A stretch of DNA of 15,738 nucleotides from Candidatus Hydrogenedentota bacterium (lineage in GTDB: Bacteria; Hydrogenedentota; Hydrogenedentia; Hydrogenedentales; SLHB01): contig DAOLNV010000107.1 in NCBI GenBank assembly GCA_035416745.1, positions 1-15,738 of the forward strand. Direction: 5' to 3'. This document shows positions 7,847-15,673 of the stretch, one piece after another. Under the pieces are notes generated by a model that did not search any database, was not told where the DNA came from, and saw nothing but the letters and a program-made list of their open reading frames with translations. The translations under genes were made by a program, and so were the position numbers. How positions within the stretch are numbered: the stretch's first letter is position 1; the number at the start of each line of letters is the position of its first letter.

Positions 7847-9193
7847 ATGGCAAAAGGGAAGGCACGGCCCAAGTCGACAGGCAAGAGCCGCACGAAACAT
7901 ACGGCCAAGAGCGCCAAGAGAAAGACGGCCAAGCCGAGCAAGGCCCCCGCAAAAAAACGGGCCCAACAGAAAGGTAAGAAGGGCCAAGGCAGGAGTGTCG
8001 TCAGAAAGACAGCGGCTGCGAAGAAGGCCGTGAAGAAGCCCTCGCCAAAGCCCAAGAAAGTCATGAAGCCAAAACCCGCGCCAAAGGCGAAGACCCAAGT
8101 CAAGACCAAACCGAACACGGCGCCGGCCCCGGCCGTCAAGACGAAGAAACCAGTCGAGCAGGAGACCGCAATAGACGTGGCAACCAAGAACAGCACCGCT
8201 CCCCGAGCCAGAAGAACGGCTCTTGACCGTGAATTTCTAATGGACTTGGCCAGTTCGATTCGGAACGCGGTCTTACCCGCGATTGATGCCGCGAAGGGGC
8301 GCGAAGTTATCGGCAATGCCGCCAGCGGCGATGCGACCTTCCAACTCGACCGGCTCGCGGAAAAAGCGCTGCTGGTGTTTCTCCGGGACGCTAAACTTCC
8401 CGTAGCGTACTATTCGGAAGACTCGGGCTACACAACGTTCACCAGCGGTCAACCCGAGCATCTCCTCGTTGTAGACCCGATTGACGGGACCCGCGCGGCG
8501 AAGTCCGGCTTCGAGTGGTGCGTCGTATCCATCGGCAGCACACGGGTCATCGAGCGGCCGTATATCGGCGACATCGACACCGCGCTGGTAATGGAACTGA
8601 TGGGTCCCCGGACCTTTTACGCCGAGCGCGGCAAGGGTGCGCGCCTGTATATCGACGGTCAGTATCGCAAACCCCGGCTTTCCAGGAACGCCGAATTGGA
8701 GACGGTGGTATGGTCGATGACGGTTCCTGCGCGGCCGGCCGAGCTTATCTTCCCCACGGCGGCCAAACTCATCGATTTGACCAGCCTCAAGGGGGGCTTC
8801 TACGCGTGCAACAGCACCTCTTACAGCCTTACGCGCTTGCTTACGGACCAGCTCGACGCGTGCATCGACATTGCCAACCGGTACTACCGGGATATCCCGG
8901 AAGTGGTTCAGGATCAGTTCATTAACGCCGGACGCGGCGCGGTTCTCGGCATTGCCCCCTACGACATCGCCGCGTCACTGCTTATCGCCGAAGAGGCTGG
9001 CTGCATCGTGACCGACGCTTACGGCAAGACCCTGAGAGACGTCCTGCTCCTCGACAGCGCCACCGGCAACCACCGCTCGATGGTGGCGGCAGCCAATGCC
9101 GAGCTCCACGAGAAGCTCCTGAGCTTCTTCGACACACGCATTCGTCAATACGAACAGTTGCTCGAGCGCAGGGCGGAACTATCGTCTTCGTAA
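7847..9193 (+). CDS. Inositol-monophosphatase-superfamily phosphatase with histone H1-like tail
   Basis: The 448-residue product has two parts. Residues 1-103 contain 32 Lys and 6 Arg and no Asp or Glu, with Ala, Pro, Thr and Ser filling the rest (AKKAVKKPSPKPKK at 58-71). This is an H1-like, surely disordered polycation. Residues about 125-425 are an IMPase/FBPase/CysQ-type Mg-dependent phosphatase: SGDATFQLDRLAEKAL (160-174) with the substrate-side pocket, YYSEDSG (188-194) with a metal-binding acid, VVDPIDGT (208-215, metal-binding motif A) and APYDIAASLLIAEEAGC (370-386, motif B). All metal ligands expected for an active enzyme appear present. Substrate is open: inositol phosphate, 3'-phosphoadenosine 5'-phosphate or a sugar bisphosphate. 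Family members are usually 250-300 residues, so the tail is a clear addition. It precedes zwf by 123 bases on the same strand. Confidence 0.88.
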   Translation: MAKGKARPKSTGKSRTKHTAKSAKRKTAKPSKAPAKKRAQQKGKKGQGRSVVRKTAAAKKAVKKPSPKPKKVMKPKPAPKAKTQVKTKPNTAPAPAVKTKKPVEQETAIDVATKNSTAPRARRTALDREFLMDLASSIRNAVLPAIDAAKGREVIGNAASGDATFQLDRLAEKALLVFLRDAKLPVAYYSEDSGYTTFTSGQPEHLLVVDPIDGTRAAKSGFEWCVVSIGSTRVIERPYIGDIDTALVMELMGPRTFYAERGKGARLYIDGQYRKPRLSRNAELETVVWSMTVPARPAELIFPTAAKLIDLTSLKGGFYACNSTSYSLTRLLTDQLDACIDIANRYYRDIPEVVQDQFINAGRGAVLGIAPYDIAASLLIAEEAGCIVTDAYGKTLRDVLLLDSATGNHRSMVAAANAELHEKLLSFFDTRIRQYEQLLERRAELSSS

Positions 9194-9316
9194 GCCCGGT
9201 CCGGTTGCCTTTTTGCGCGGCATCCCGGGACCAGCGCGGGTTTCTGGAAATGCAGAAGGCCCCCGGGCTGTTTCCTCTGGTTGGTTTCGGCACCGCGATG
9301 TTCCAAGGAGGGCAGC

Positions 9317-10864
9317 ATGCCTGATCGAGCCAGCATACGATTCGTACAGACCACCGCGGACCGCCACTTGTCGCGGTTCAAGATCGAGCCTGGGCAGATG
9401 GCCACTCTGGTCATCTTCGGCGCGACTGGCGACCTGGCAGGCCGAAAACTGATCCCCGCCATCTACAACCTGTGGGAAGCGGGCTATTTGCCCAAACGTA
9501 TCGCCGTCGTGGGCGCCGCAAGAAGGCCCCTCGACGAAAACCGGTTCCGTCAGGACATGTGCGAAGCCCTGAAAGAGTTTTCGCGCACCGGACACGGCGA
9601 CAGCGACACGTGCGACCCCTTTGTCTCGAACATCTACTACCAGCAAGTCCGGTTCGACAACGCGGCCGATTATGTCCTTCTGAAGAAGCGGCTCGACACC
9701 ATCGAAACGGACCTCGGCGGCTCCGGAAACCGCCTATATTACATGGCATCCGCGCCGGAGTTTTTCGCTCCCATCACACGCAATCTGGGCAATGCCGGCT
9801 GCGTCTATCCTCCCGGCGGCACGCCCTGGTCGCGCATCGTCGTCGAGAAACCCTTCGGGTTCGATCTCGAGTCAGCCAAGAAACTGAATGCCGATATCAG
9901 CAGCGTGCTGGATGAGAGCCAGATCTTCCGCATCGACCACTACCTCGGCAAAGAGACGGTGCAGAACATTCTGGCGGTCCGGTTCGGAAACGCCATTTTC
10001 GAGGCCCTGTTCAGCCAGAAATACGTCGACAATGTTCAGATCACCGTCGCGGAAACGGTTGGCATGGAAGGCCGCCGCGGCGCTTTCTACGACAAGGTCG
10101 GCGCTTTGCGCGATGTGGTTCAGAATCACGCGCTCCAACTTCTGTGCCTGGTGGCCATGGAGCCTCCGATCCGGTTCAATGACCGGGGTATACGCGACGA
10201 GAAACTCAAGGTGCTCAACAGCATCCAGGTGCCTCTCGATGAACCGTTGGAGGACTGGTGCGTGCGCGGTCAATACCGCGAAGGTCCCGACGGTCCCGGC
10301 TACCTCTCCGAGGAGGGGGTAAGCGGCGCGTCGCAAACCGAAACCTATGTCGCGTTACGGTTGTTCATTGACAACTGGCGCTGGGCCGGCGCGCCGTTTG
10401 TTATCCGAACCGGCAAACGGATGAAGAAACGCGTTACCGAGATCGCGGTGGAGTTCAAAGACCCTCCGATGCATCTCTTTCGCGAACTTGGCGCGCGGCT
10501 GCCCGAAACAAACGTCCTGGTATTCCGCATCCAGCCGGACGAGGGCATCTCGCTCACGTTCAACGCCAAACCGCCGGGCATGCATTTCGCGGTGCAGCCC
10601 GTGGCAATGAACTTCACCTACGGCGCTACGTTTGAAGAGGACCTGCCGGAGGCTTACGAACGGCTCTTGCTCGATGCCATCCGCGGCGACAGCACCCTGT
10701 TCATGCGTTCCGATGAGATCGAGAGCGCATGGACCATCGTCACGAACATTCACGAGACGTGGAAAGACGCGCCGCCGGTTAAGCTCTACGCCCCCGGCTC
10801 CTGGGGTCCGGAAGAAGCCGGCCGCGTCTTCACGAACTGCCGCGGCGCCTGGCGAAACCCATGA
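9317..10864 (+). CDS. zwf: Glucose-6-phosphate 1-dehydrogenase
   Basis: The enzyme oxidises glucose 6-phosphate to 6-phosphogluconolactone with reduction of NADP or NAD, the entry step of the oxidative pentose phosphate pathway, in the cytosol. The 515 residues are normal for the family. The N-terminal Rossmann domain shows VIFGATGDLAGRKLIPA (32-48). VVEKPFG (175-181) follows, then the active-site signature RIDHYLGKE (205-213), with K212 binding substrate. VVQNHALQLL (267-276) and FVIRTGKRMKKR (361-372) are typical C-terminal domain motifs. AAGGAGG (9305-9311), 5 bases before ATG 9317, sets the start. It overlaps pgl by 4 bases (ATGA), so the two are translationally coupled. No truncation or missing residue is seen. 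Cofactor preference cannot be read reliably. Confidence 0.97.
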   Translation: MPDRASIRFVQTTADRHLSRFKIEPGQMATLVIFGATGDLAGRKLIPAIYNLWEAGYLPKRIAVVGAARRPLDENRFRQDMCEALKEFSRTGHGDSDTCDPFVSNIYYQQVRFDNAADYVLLKKRLDTIETDLGGSGNRLYYMASAPEFFAPITRNLGNAGCVYPPGGTPWSRIVVEKPFGFDLESAKKLNADISSVLDESQIFRIDHYLGKETVQNILAVRFGNAIFEALFSQKYVDNVQITVAETVGMEGRRGAFYDKVGALRDVVQNHALQLLCLVAMEPPIRFNDRGIRDEKLKVLNSIQVPLDEPLEDWCVRGQYREGPDGPGYLSEEGVSGASQTETYVALRLFIDNWRWAGAPFVIRTGKRMKKRVTEIAVEFKDPPMHLFRELGARLPETNVLVFRIQPDEGISLTFNAKPPGMHFAVQPVAMNFTYGATFEEDLPEAYERLLLDAIRGDSTLFMRSDEIESAWTIVTNIHETWKDAPPVKLYAPGSWGPEEAGRVFTNCRGAWRNP

Positions 10865-11550
10865 TGTCTCGGGAAGGACGTGGCACGAGCGAGTTTCGCG
10901 TCTGTGCGGACCCGTTACGGGCGCTTGCCCGTGCCTTCGCCGAACTGGTGGCGTCTCTCGAAAGGCCCTGCGTCGCATTGTCGGGCGGCTCGACTCCGAA
11001 AAGCCTGTATATCCTCTGGGCCACGGAATACCGGACGTCCCTCCCGTGGGCCTCGATGCACCTGTTCCAGGCCGACGAGCGCTGTGTGCCGCCCGGCGAT
11101 CCCGCGTCCAACTGGAGACTTCTCAACGAGACCCTGCTCAAGGCCGTTCCCGAAACCCACGCGTACCGTATCGAGGCCGAACGCCCCGGTGCCGCCGAAG
11201 CCTATGAGACCATTCTGCGGCAACATGTCCCCGCCGGCGAGGACGGGGTTCCCCGCCTCGACCTGGCATTGCTGGGGATGGGCGCAGACGGCCATACCGC
11301 ATCGCTTTTCCCCGGCACGCCGGCCCTTGACCAGCGGGAACGCCTGGTAGTGCGGAACGACGCACCTCAACTCCAGCCCGCGAGAATCACGCTCACGTTT
11401 CCAGTGCTGGAGGCTGCGCGCCACCGGTGGTTTCTTGTAACGGGACGCGATAAAGCGGACGCCGTGGCTGCGGCCAAGGCGCGCGCCAATCCCGCCGGCC
11501 GCCTCGACGCCCTCTGGTTTCTCGACGGCGAAGCCGCCAGCCGCCTGTGA
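10861..11550 (+). CDS. pgl: 6-phosphogluconolactonase
   Basis: This cytosolic enzyme hydrolyses the lactone made by Zwf to 6-phosphogluconate. It is of the DevB/NagB-fold type, not the YbhE beta-propeller type. At 229 residues it has normal length. Motifs seen are VALSGGSTPKSLY (38-50), QADERCVPPGDPASN (70-84), and LALLGMGADGHTASLFPG (135-152), which holds the catalytic-site Asp-Gly-His; VTGRDKADA (193-201) closes the sugar-phosphate site. The start ATG (10861) overlaps the zwf stop in ATGA. A second ATG follows at once (10864), so either may be used. No good ribosome site precedes it, which fits coupling to zwf translation. It is the last gene of the plus-strand block and converges on the DUF4091 gene. 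Confidence 0.95.
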   Translation: MMSREGRGTSEFRVCADPLRALARAFAELVASLERPCVALSGGSTPKSLYILWATEYRTSLPWASMHLFQADERCVPPGDPASNWRLLNETLLKAVPETHAYRIEAERPGAAEAYETILRQHVPAGEDGVPRLDLALLGMGADGHTASLFPGTPALDQRERLVVRNDAPQLQPARITLTFPVLEAARHRWFLVTGRDKADAVAAAKARANPAGRLDALWFLDGEAASRL

Positions 11551-11579
11551 ACTCAAGGTCTTGGTGGGCGAAACCGCGT

Positions 11580-11632
11580 GGTCTGTCCCAGTCAGGAATC
11601 CGCCGCGGCATCGGCCGGGCCCGGGACAGACC
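11580..11632. terminator. Perfect 10-bp inverted repeat between convergent genes
   Basis: GGTCTGTCCC (11580-11589) is the exact reverse complement of GGGACAGACC (11623-11632). The 33-base loop is itself GC-rich and can fold further. The element lies 30 bases after pgl and 32 bases after the stop of the minus-strand DUF4091 gene, the expected place for a bidirectional terminator. No T-tract follows on either strand, so it would be a non-canonical terminator or an mRNA 3'-end stabiliser. Confidence 0.5.
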
Positions 11633-11663
11633 CGTCTCGCGCCTGCCGCGCTGGTTGTGTCCC

Positions 11664-14018
11664 TTATGATTCGGGGAGGGTTTCGATGGCTTGGGCGATG
11701 GCGTTGCGCCAGTGCTCAAATGTCGCGGGGCTGTGCGCATAGGTGTCCATTGATTGCGCAAGCTCCTCCGGCAGCGTGAGCAGCGGCTCGAACGCCGCGA
11801 CATCTTCCCCGCGCGCTTTGGCCGCCGTCACGCGCTCGTTGAGGATCGCGAGGTATTCGTAGTCCTCGACGCCGTCCCGGATCATTTCGAGACGCAGGCT
11901 GGGGACGACGCCCGCGCCCTCGAGCTGGTAGACGAGTTGTCCGTCGCCGCGCCCATCGCCTCCGGGGTTTTCCTTGATTGCTTCGCCGAGCCCGTTGTTG
12001 GCGCCGGTAGCCCAATACAGGTTGCCGGTGACGCCGTATTTCCACATGAGCAGGAACGACATGCGGGCGCAGGCGGCTGCCTGGGGGATGGAATAGGTGG
12101 GAAGCGGAGCGGAATCGCCACAGTTGTACCACCACATCTCTTTGCCAAGCGAACGGAGTTCCTCGAGCCGCGCGCCGATGTTTTCGCGAGCATACCACTG
12201 CACCGGCGGGCAATAGATATCCACCACTTCGTGCCACGATTCGAGCGGCTCGAAGGACACGCACATGATCTTGAGACCGGGCACGGCCTCACGCACTACG
12301 CGGCCGATCGCTACAAGCTGTTCGCTGTACTCGATAGCCGGTTCATCCCATAAGTAGAAAAAGGCCCTGTCGAACCATCCCTTTTCCTTCAAATGCTCGC
12401 AGAACAGGCGCAGCCATTCGAGCATCCGAGCCTTTGCTTCGGGACCGTCCAAGGGATTGAGAGAGACGTCGGCATCCTCGTTCTTTGCCTCGTCGTGAAA
12501 CGTCCGGTGCAGGCGCCCGGGAATCAGTCCGCTGCCGTCCCCGGCCGATAGGGGCAGCCCGAATACCGTGAGTCCCATTGAAAACGCTTGTGCCATCGCC
12601 TGGTCGTATTCGGCGAAATCCATGGCCATGGAGTCGTCCGCACGAAGCAGATAGCGCGGTTCCGCGAAGGACCCGGCACAGGGCCCGCCGCCGGTCGGCG
12701 TGCGGTGCGACAGAAGGACCGCGTTGATGCCTCCGCCCCCGCATCCGATGATGTGTTTCGTGTGCGCCCGAACAGGCAAAGTGAAATCGTAGACGCGCAC
12801 CGACAGCGGCATTTCGAGAGCATGGGCGTTTTGCGGCGCGATGGTCACGATGGTCTTGTATTGCCCGGCAGGCGCGTCTTCCGGCGCGTGAATTCGTATC
12901 CACAGGGACTGTTGCGCGCCGGCCGGCACGTCAAGCGCGTTCATGGGCACGATGGGATCGGGCCAGGGTTCGTTGTTCACCTGCACGAACCGCACGTTCT
13001 CGACCTGCACATGCCCGGACTCGATAACGTGACCGGACTCCGCGTGCGTAAGCGGGGTCATGGTTACGGTTGCGTTTTCGAGGGCGCTGTCGCCCGCCAT
13101 CACGACAAGCTGGACACCCTCGTATTCGTGTCGAGCAAGAGCCACCGCACCGTCGAAAACCAGTTGGGATGCGCGAAGGGGGGAGTTGGGCCGGAGCTTC
13201 GCCATGGACGGCGCCCAGCTCGCGATGTATTCCGGAGCACGCCCCTCATTTGACGGCGCGAAATGGCGCGCCGCGCTCAAGCGGAGCACGGCGGCGTCCA
13301 GAATGTCCAGGTCATGTCCCAACTTCTGTACAGCTTGCGGGAGCGCGTCGACCGTCATGCTGTCGAGACCGCGAATTGCCGCGAACACTTCCTGCAAGCG
13401 CGCCCGGGCGCCGGTTGCGGCGGCCGCGTGCTCTTCTGGAAGCGCTGTCCGGGCCTGTTCGAGTAATGCGGACAGCGATTCGGCGCGCGCTTCGAGTTCC
13501 TGGGTTCGCTGCAGTGCCGCCCGGCCGGTACGCACACCCACCGCGTCGATAAACCACACGGAATCGGTGGGCACGCCGCCCCCCGCATAGCCCCGAATAC
13601 GCACGTACCGGGTGGGACGATCGATGCTGAAAACGTACTCTTTCAGTTCCGGCGACAACTCGACGCGGCTGAGCAGCCGGAAATTCCCGTCCGCGTCCGC
13701 AGTTTCGATGGACGTGGTCTTGCCTGCTCCTGGCCCTTCCTGGCGGTAGACGAAGACGAGTTCGCCCCACGGGACTTCGTGTTGCAGGTCGAGCGTCAGT
13801 TCGGCCCAGTCGTTCCACCCGTTATGGAGAATGATGCGCGCGGTTTTTCCGTCGGGCGCGCCCAGGGCGTTTTCGACGTCCAGGCACTCAGGGAACGGCA
13901 GATCCGTGCGGGCTTTGTCGACGTTGGTGGCGCTGACCTCGCGCGCCCACACCGCCAGCTCGTCATTTTCTCCCGCCCATGCGGCCGAGGCCGCGGCAAA
14001 AAGCAGCGTGGTGAGCAA
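11664..14018 (-). CDS. Secreted DUF4091 protein, GH123-like putative glycosidase
   Basis: The 784-residue product starts with a short signal peptide (MLTTLLFAAASAAWA, cut before GENDE). Residues about 20-165 form a discoidin/F5-8-type jelly roll (LDVENALGAPDG, ELTLDLQHEV, YVRIRGYAGGG). About 167-250 are a helical, partly coiled-coil linker. About 280-415 are a beta-sandwich that ends VRVYDFTLP. The barrel (about 420-680) has FFYLWDEP (553-560), whose D558-E559 pair matches the Asp-Glu pair of GH123 beta-N-acetylgalactosaminidases. YCPPVQWYA (602-610), MWWYNCGDS and GNLYWA follow. DUF4091 (VPSLRLEMIRDGVEDYEYLAIL, 705-726) ends the core. The start is TTG (14018), 9 bases after GGAGG (14032-14028); no in-frame ATG lies nearby. 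The signal peptide has no Arg or Lys, which is unusual. Glycosidase activity is inference. It lies 153 bases downstream of the GH109-type gene on the same strand. Confidence 0.82.
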   Translation of the reverse strand: MLTTLLFAAASAAWAGENDELAVWAREVSATNVDKARTDLPFPECLDVENALGAPDGKTARIILHNGWNDWAELTLDLQHEVPWGELVFVYRQEGPGAGKTTSIETADADGNFRLLSRVELSPELKEYVFSIDRPTRYVRIRGYAGGGVPTDSVWFIDAVGVRTGRAALQRTQELEARAESLSALLEQARTALPEEHAAAATGARARLQEVFAAIRGLDSMTVDALPQAVQKLGHDLDILDAAVLRLSAARHFAPSNEGRAPEYIASWAPSMAKLRPNSPLRASQLVFDGAVALARHEYEGVQLVVMAGDSALENATVTMTPLTHAESGHVIESGHVQVENVRFVQVNNEPWPDPIVPMNALDVPAGAQQSLWIRIHAPEDAPAGQYKTIVTIAPQNAHALEMPLSVRVYDFTLPVRAHTKHIIGCGGGGINAVLLSHRTPTGGGPCAGSFAEPRYLLRADDSMAMDFAEYDQAMAQAFSMGLTVFGLPLSAGDGSGLIPGRLHRTFHDEAKNEDADVSLNPLDGPEAKARMLEWLRLFCEHLKEKGWFDRAFFYLWDEPAIEYSEQLVAIGRVVREAVPGLKIMCVSFEPLESWHEVVDIYCPPVQWYARENIGARLEELRSLGKEMWWYNCGDSAPLPTYSIPQAAACARMSFLLMWKYGVTGNLYWATGANNGLGEAIKENPGGDGRGDGQLVYQLEGAGVVPSLRLEMIRDGVEDYEYLAILNERVTAAKARGEDVAAFEPLLTLPEELAQSMDTYAHSPATFEHWRNAIAQAIETLPES

Positions 14019-14027
14019 GATGCAGCA

Positions 14028-14032
14028 CCTCC
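14028..14032 (-). promoter_or_regulatory. Ribosome binding site supporting a TTG start
   Basis: GGAGG on the minus strand (plus bases 14032 down to 14028) sits 9 bases before TTG 14018. The in-frame upstream codons are ATC, TGC, TGC and AGG, so no ATG or GTG start is available between this site and the signal peptide. Confidence 0.6.
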
Positions 14033-14069
14033 GTATTGAACCGTTCTTTCCCCCGCAGGGTACACCGCC

Positions 14070-14075
14070 GTTATA
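14070..14075 (-). promoter_or_regulatory. Candidate -10 box upstream of the DUF4091 gene
   Basis: TATAAC on the minus strand matches 5 of 6 -10 positions and lies in the 153-base gap, with a predicted start near 14063. No recognisable -35 sits 16-18 bases further upstream, so the call is weak. If real, the DUF4091 gene need not depend on read-through from the GH109-type gene. Confidence 0.25.
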
Positions 14076-14102
14076 GCAAAGTTGACGGCTCCCTTCTTGG
14101 AC

Positions 14103-14124
14103 CGCGGCGCTCGCGCCCGCCGCG
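14103..14124. terminator. GC-rich hairpin between the two minus-strand genes
   Basis: CGCGGCG (14103-14109) pairs with CGCCGCG (14118-14124), a perfect 7-bp stem with an 8-base loop. It lies about 50 bases after the stop of the GH109-type gene. There is no T-run behind it on the minus strand. It may attenuate transcription into the DUF4091 gene or mark an mRNA processing site. Confidence 0.3.
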
Positions 14125-14171
14125 CCCTTTGCATCCGTTCGGGCTATTCTACTGCGCGCTCGTTTTTGCGG

Positions 14172-15557
14172 CTAGGCCTCGACGATACCCAGGGGCTGCC
14201 AAGTCTGCCAACGGCCGCGGGTGAAGTCGGGGAAATCTACCGTTTGCGCGCGGTTGGCGACCGACTGTTCGCTCAACGGGCCGACCACGCTCCACGCGGC
14301 GGCATCGTACACGTCCATGTCGAGCGGCAAGCCTTCGCGCAGGCATTTGATCAACCGGTAGTCTTCCATGAAATCCATGCCGCCATGTCCCGCGCCACCG
14401 GCTTCGGGACCGAGCTTTTTCCAGAGCGGGTGGTCGAATTCGGCCCGGTACGTCTCCAAGTCTTCCCAGGTATGGGCGGGGCTGCGCCCCTCGATGTAGA
14501 TGCGGTCCGGATAGCCTTGAGTGATGGCCCGGGTGCCCTGGAGCATGTTGATGCGGCTGTAAGGGCGGGGCGAATCACAGTTGTGCTGAACCATGATCGT
14601 GCGCCCGATGGCCGTTTTGATGAGGCTGGTATTGTAGTCGCCGTTGCTGAACTTTTCGTCGCGCCGCGGGTCGCCCTCGGGGAAATGTTCGTCGGCGTAG
14701 AGTTCCATCCCGAGCGCCTGGGAACTCATCGACACCATGTAATCGAACTTGTCGCCTCGGTTGATGTTCATGCACTGGGCGATCGGGCCGAGGCCGTGCG
14801 TGGGATAAAGGTTTCCGTTGCGCTCCATCGTGGGCCGGCGCCGCCACAAGCCTTCCCCCGCGTTCGAAAACTTGAGCTCGCGCAGGTCGTGCAGATAGCC
14901 GCCTTCGCCGTGGACCAGGTCGCCAAAGACCCCCTGCCGCACCATCAGCAGAATCTGCATCTCCGGACGGTTGTAGCAGCAGTTCTCCATCATCACGCAG
15001 TGCTTCTTGTATTTCTCGGCGCCCTCGACCAGTTTCCAGCAGTCTTCGACCGTATACGCCGCGGGCACTTCGGTCGCCGCGTGCTTGCCGTTTTCCATGG
15101 CGGACACGCACACCGGCACATGCCACTGCCAAGGGGTAGCGGTATACACCAGATCGAGGTCTTCCTCGGCGCACATGCGCTGGAAATCCCTCTCGCCATT
15201 GGTATACGCCTTGGGCGTGGGAAATCCTTTCTCCTCGACGAGTTTCTGCGCGTTGACCGCTCTTTCTTCGACGATGTCGCACACCGCAACGATCTGGCAG
15301 CCTTCGATGTTGAGGAGGTTGCGGACGTGGTTGGTTCCCATGCCGCCTACGCCAACGTATCCGATGCGGACATTCTCGATGGGGGGCGCCGCGAGCGGCG
15401 CCTCGGGGGCATCCCCAAGATTCTCGGGGACTGCGGCAAAGGCGGTTCGCCCGAGCGCGGCCATACCTGCGCCGATGCCTGCGGCGGCGCCCAGTTGAAC
15501 GAAATCGCGGCGGTTCATCCCGCCCGGTGACGTGTGATGTTGCGGTGCTGGTTTCAT
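14172..15557 (-). CDS. Tat-exported GH109-type NAD-dependent glycosidase / Gfo-Idh-MocA oxidoreductase
   Basis: The 461-residue product has a twin-arginine signal (NRRDFVQLGAAAGIGAGMAAL, 15-35, cut after TAFA), as expected for a protein exported folded with bound NAD. The Rossmann domain begins IGYVGVGGMGTNHV (65-78). It carries the GH109 (alpha-N-acetylgalactosaminidase) set: TEVPAAYTVEDCWKLV (162-177), MMENCCYNRPEM (189-200), MVRQGVFGDLVHGEGGYLHD (205-224), NLYPTHGLGPIAQ (249-261) and GGMDFMEDYR (392-401). V164 replaces the Lys of the EKP motif of ordinary Gfo/Idh/MocA dehydrogenases, in line with GH109. GH109 enzymes oxidise C3 transiently, eliminate the aglycone and reduce again. Many relatives are untested, so alpha-GalNAc specificity is inference. 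AGGAAAGGAA, 6 bases upstream, selects ATG 15557; the ATG at 15518 starts at MNRRDF but follows no proper ribosome site. Confidence 0.87.
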   Translation of the reverse strand: MKPAPQHHTSPGGMNRRDFVQLGAAAGIGAGMAALGRTAFAAVPENLGDAPEAPLAAPPIENVRIGYVGVGGMGTNHVRNLLNIEGCQIVAVCDIVEERAVNAQKLVEEKGFPTPKAYTNGERDFQRMCAEEDLDLVYTATPWQWHVPVCVSAMENGKHAATEVPAAYTVEDCWKLVEGAEKYKKHCVMMENCCYNRPEMQILLMVRQGVFGDLVHGEGGYLHDLRELKFSNAGEGLWRRRPTMERNGNLYPTHGLGPIAQCMNINRGDKFDYMVSMSSQALGMELYADEHFPEGDPRRDEKFSNGDYNTSLIKTAIGRTIMVQHNCDSPRPYSRINMLQGTRAITQGYPDRIYIEGRSPAHTWEDLETYRAEFDHPLWKKLGPEAGGAGHGGMDFMEDYRLIKCLREGLPLDMDVYDAAAWSVVGPLSEQSVANRAQTVDFPDFTRGRWQTWQPLGIVEA

Positions 15558-15595
15558 GTCCGGTTCCTTTCCTGTATTTGATAGCGCGGCGCACG

Positions 15596-15624
15596 ATTCT
15601 AGGCGAATCCGGCAGGCAATTGCC
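15596..15624 (-). promoter_or_regulatory. Candidate promoter and palindrome upstream of the GH109-type gene
   Basis: TAGAAT on the minus strand (15601-15596) matches 5 of 6 -10 positions and would start transcription about 30 bases before the ATG. No good -35 hexamer is seen. Its place is taken by the perfect 10-base palindrome GGCAATTGCC (15615-15624), which could be a regulator site. Perfect 10-base palindromes occur by chance about once per kilobase, so position alone makes it notable. Confidence 0.3.
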
Positions 15625-15673
15625 ACTTCATGCAAGGGGAGACCGGCATGGACCCGTCCGACGGCTATGTTTC

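Noticed and set aside
7950..8110. Tandem DNA repeat in the lysine-rich coding stretch
   Set aside because: The repetition is in amino-acid composition (Lys, Pro, Ala) with irregular spacing; no constant repeat unit is visible at the DNA level.
9194..9316. Terminator between the phosphatase gene and zwf, based on the TTTTT near 9213
   Set aside because: No stable stem directly precedes the T-run. Only weak pairing such as GGTCC with GGACC spans it, so a terminator is not supported and co-transcription remains possible.
14082..15530. Long plus-strand frame opposite the GH109-type gene
   Set aside because: No family resemblance; the minus-strand frame carries a Tat signal, Rossmann motif and GH109 signatures.
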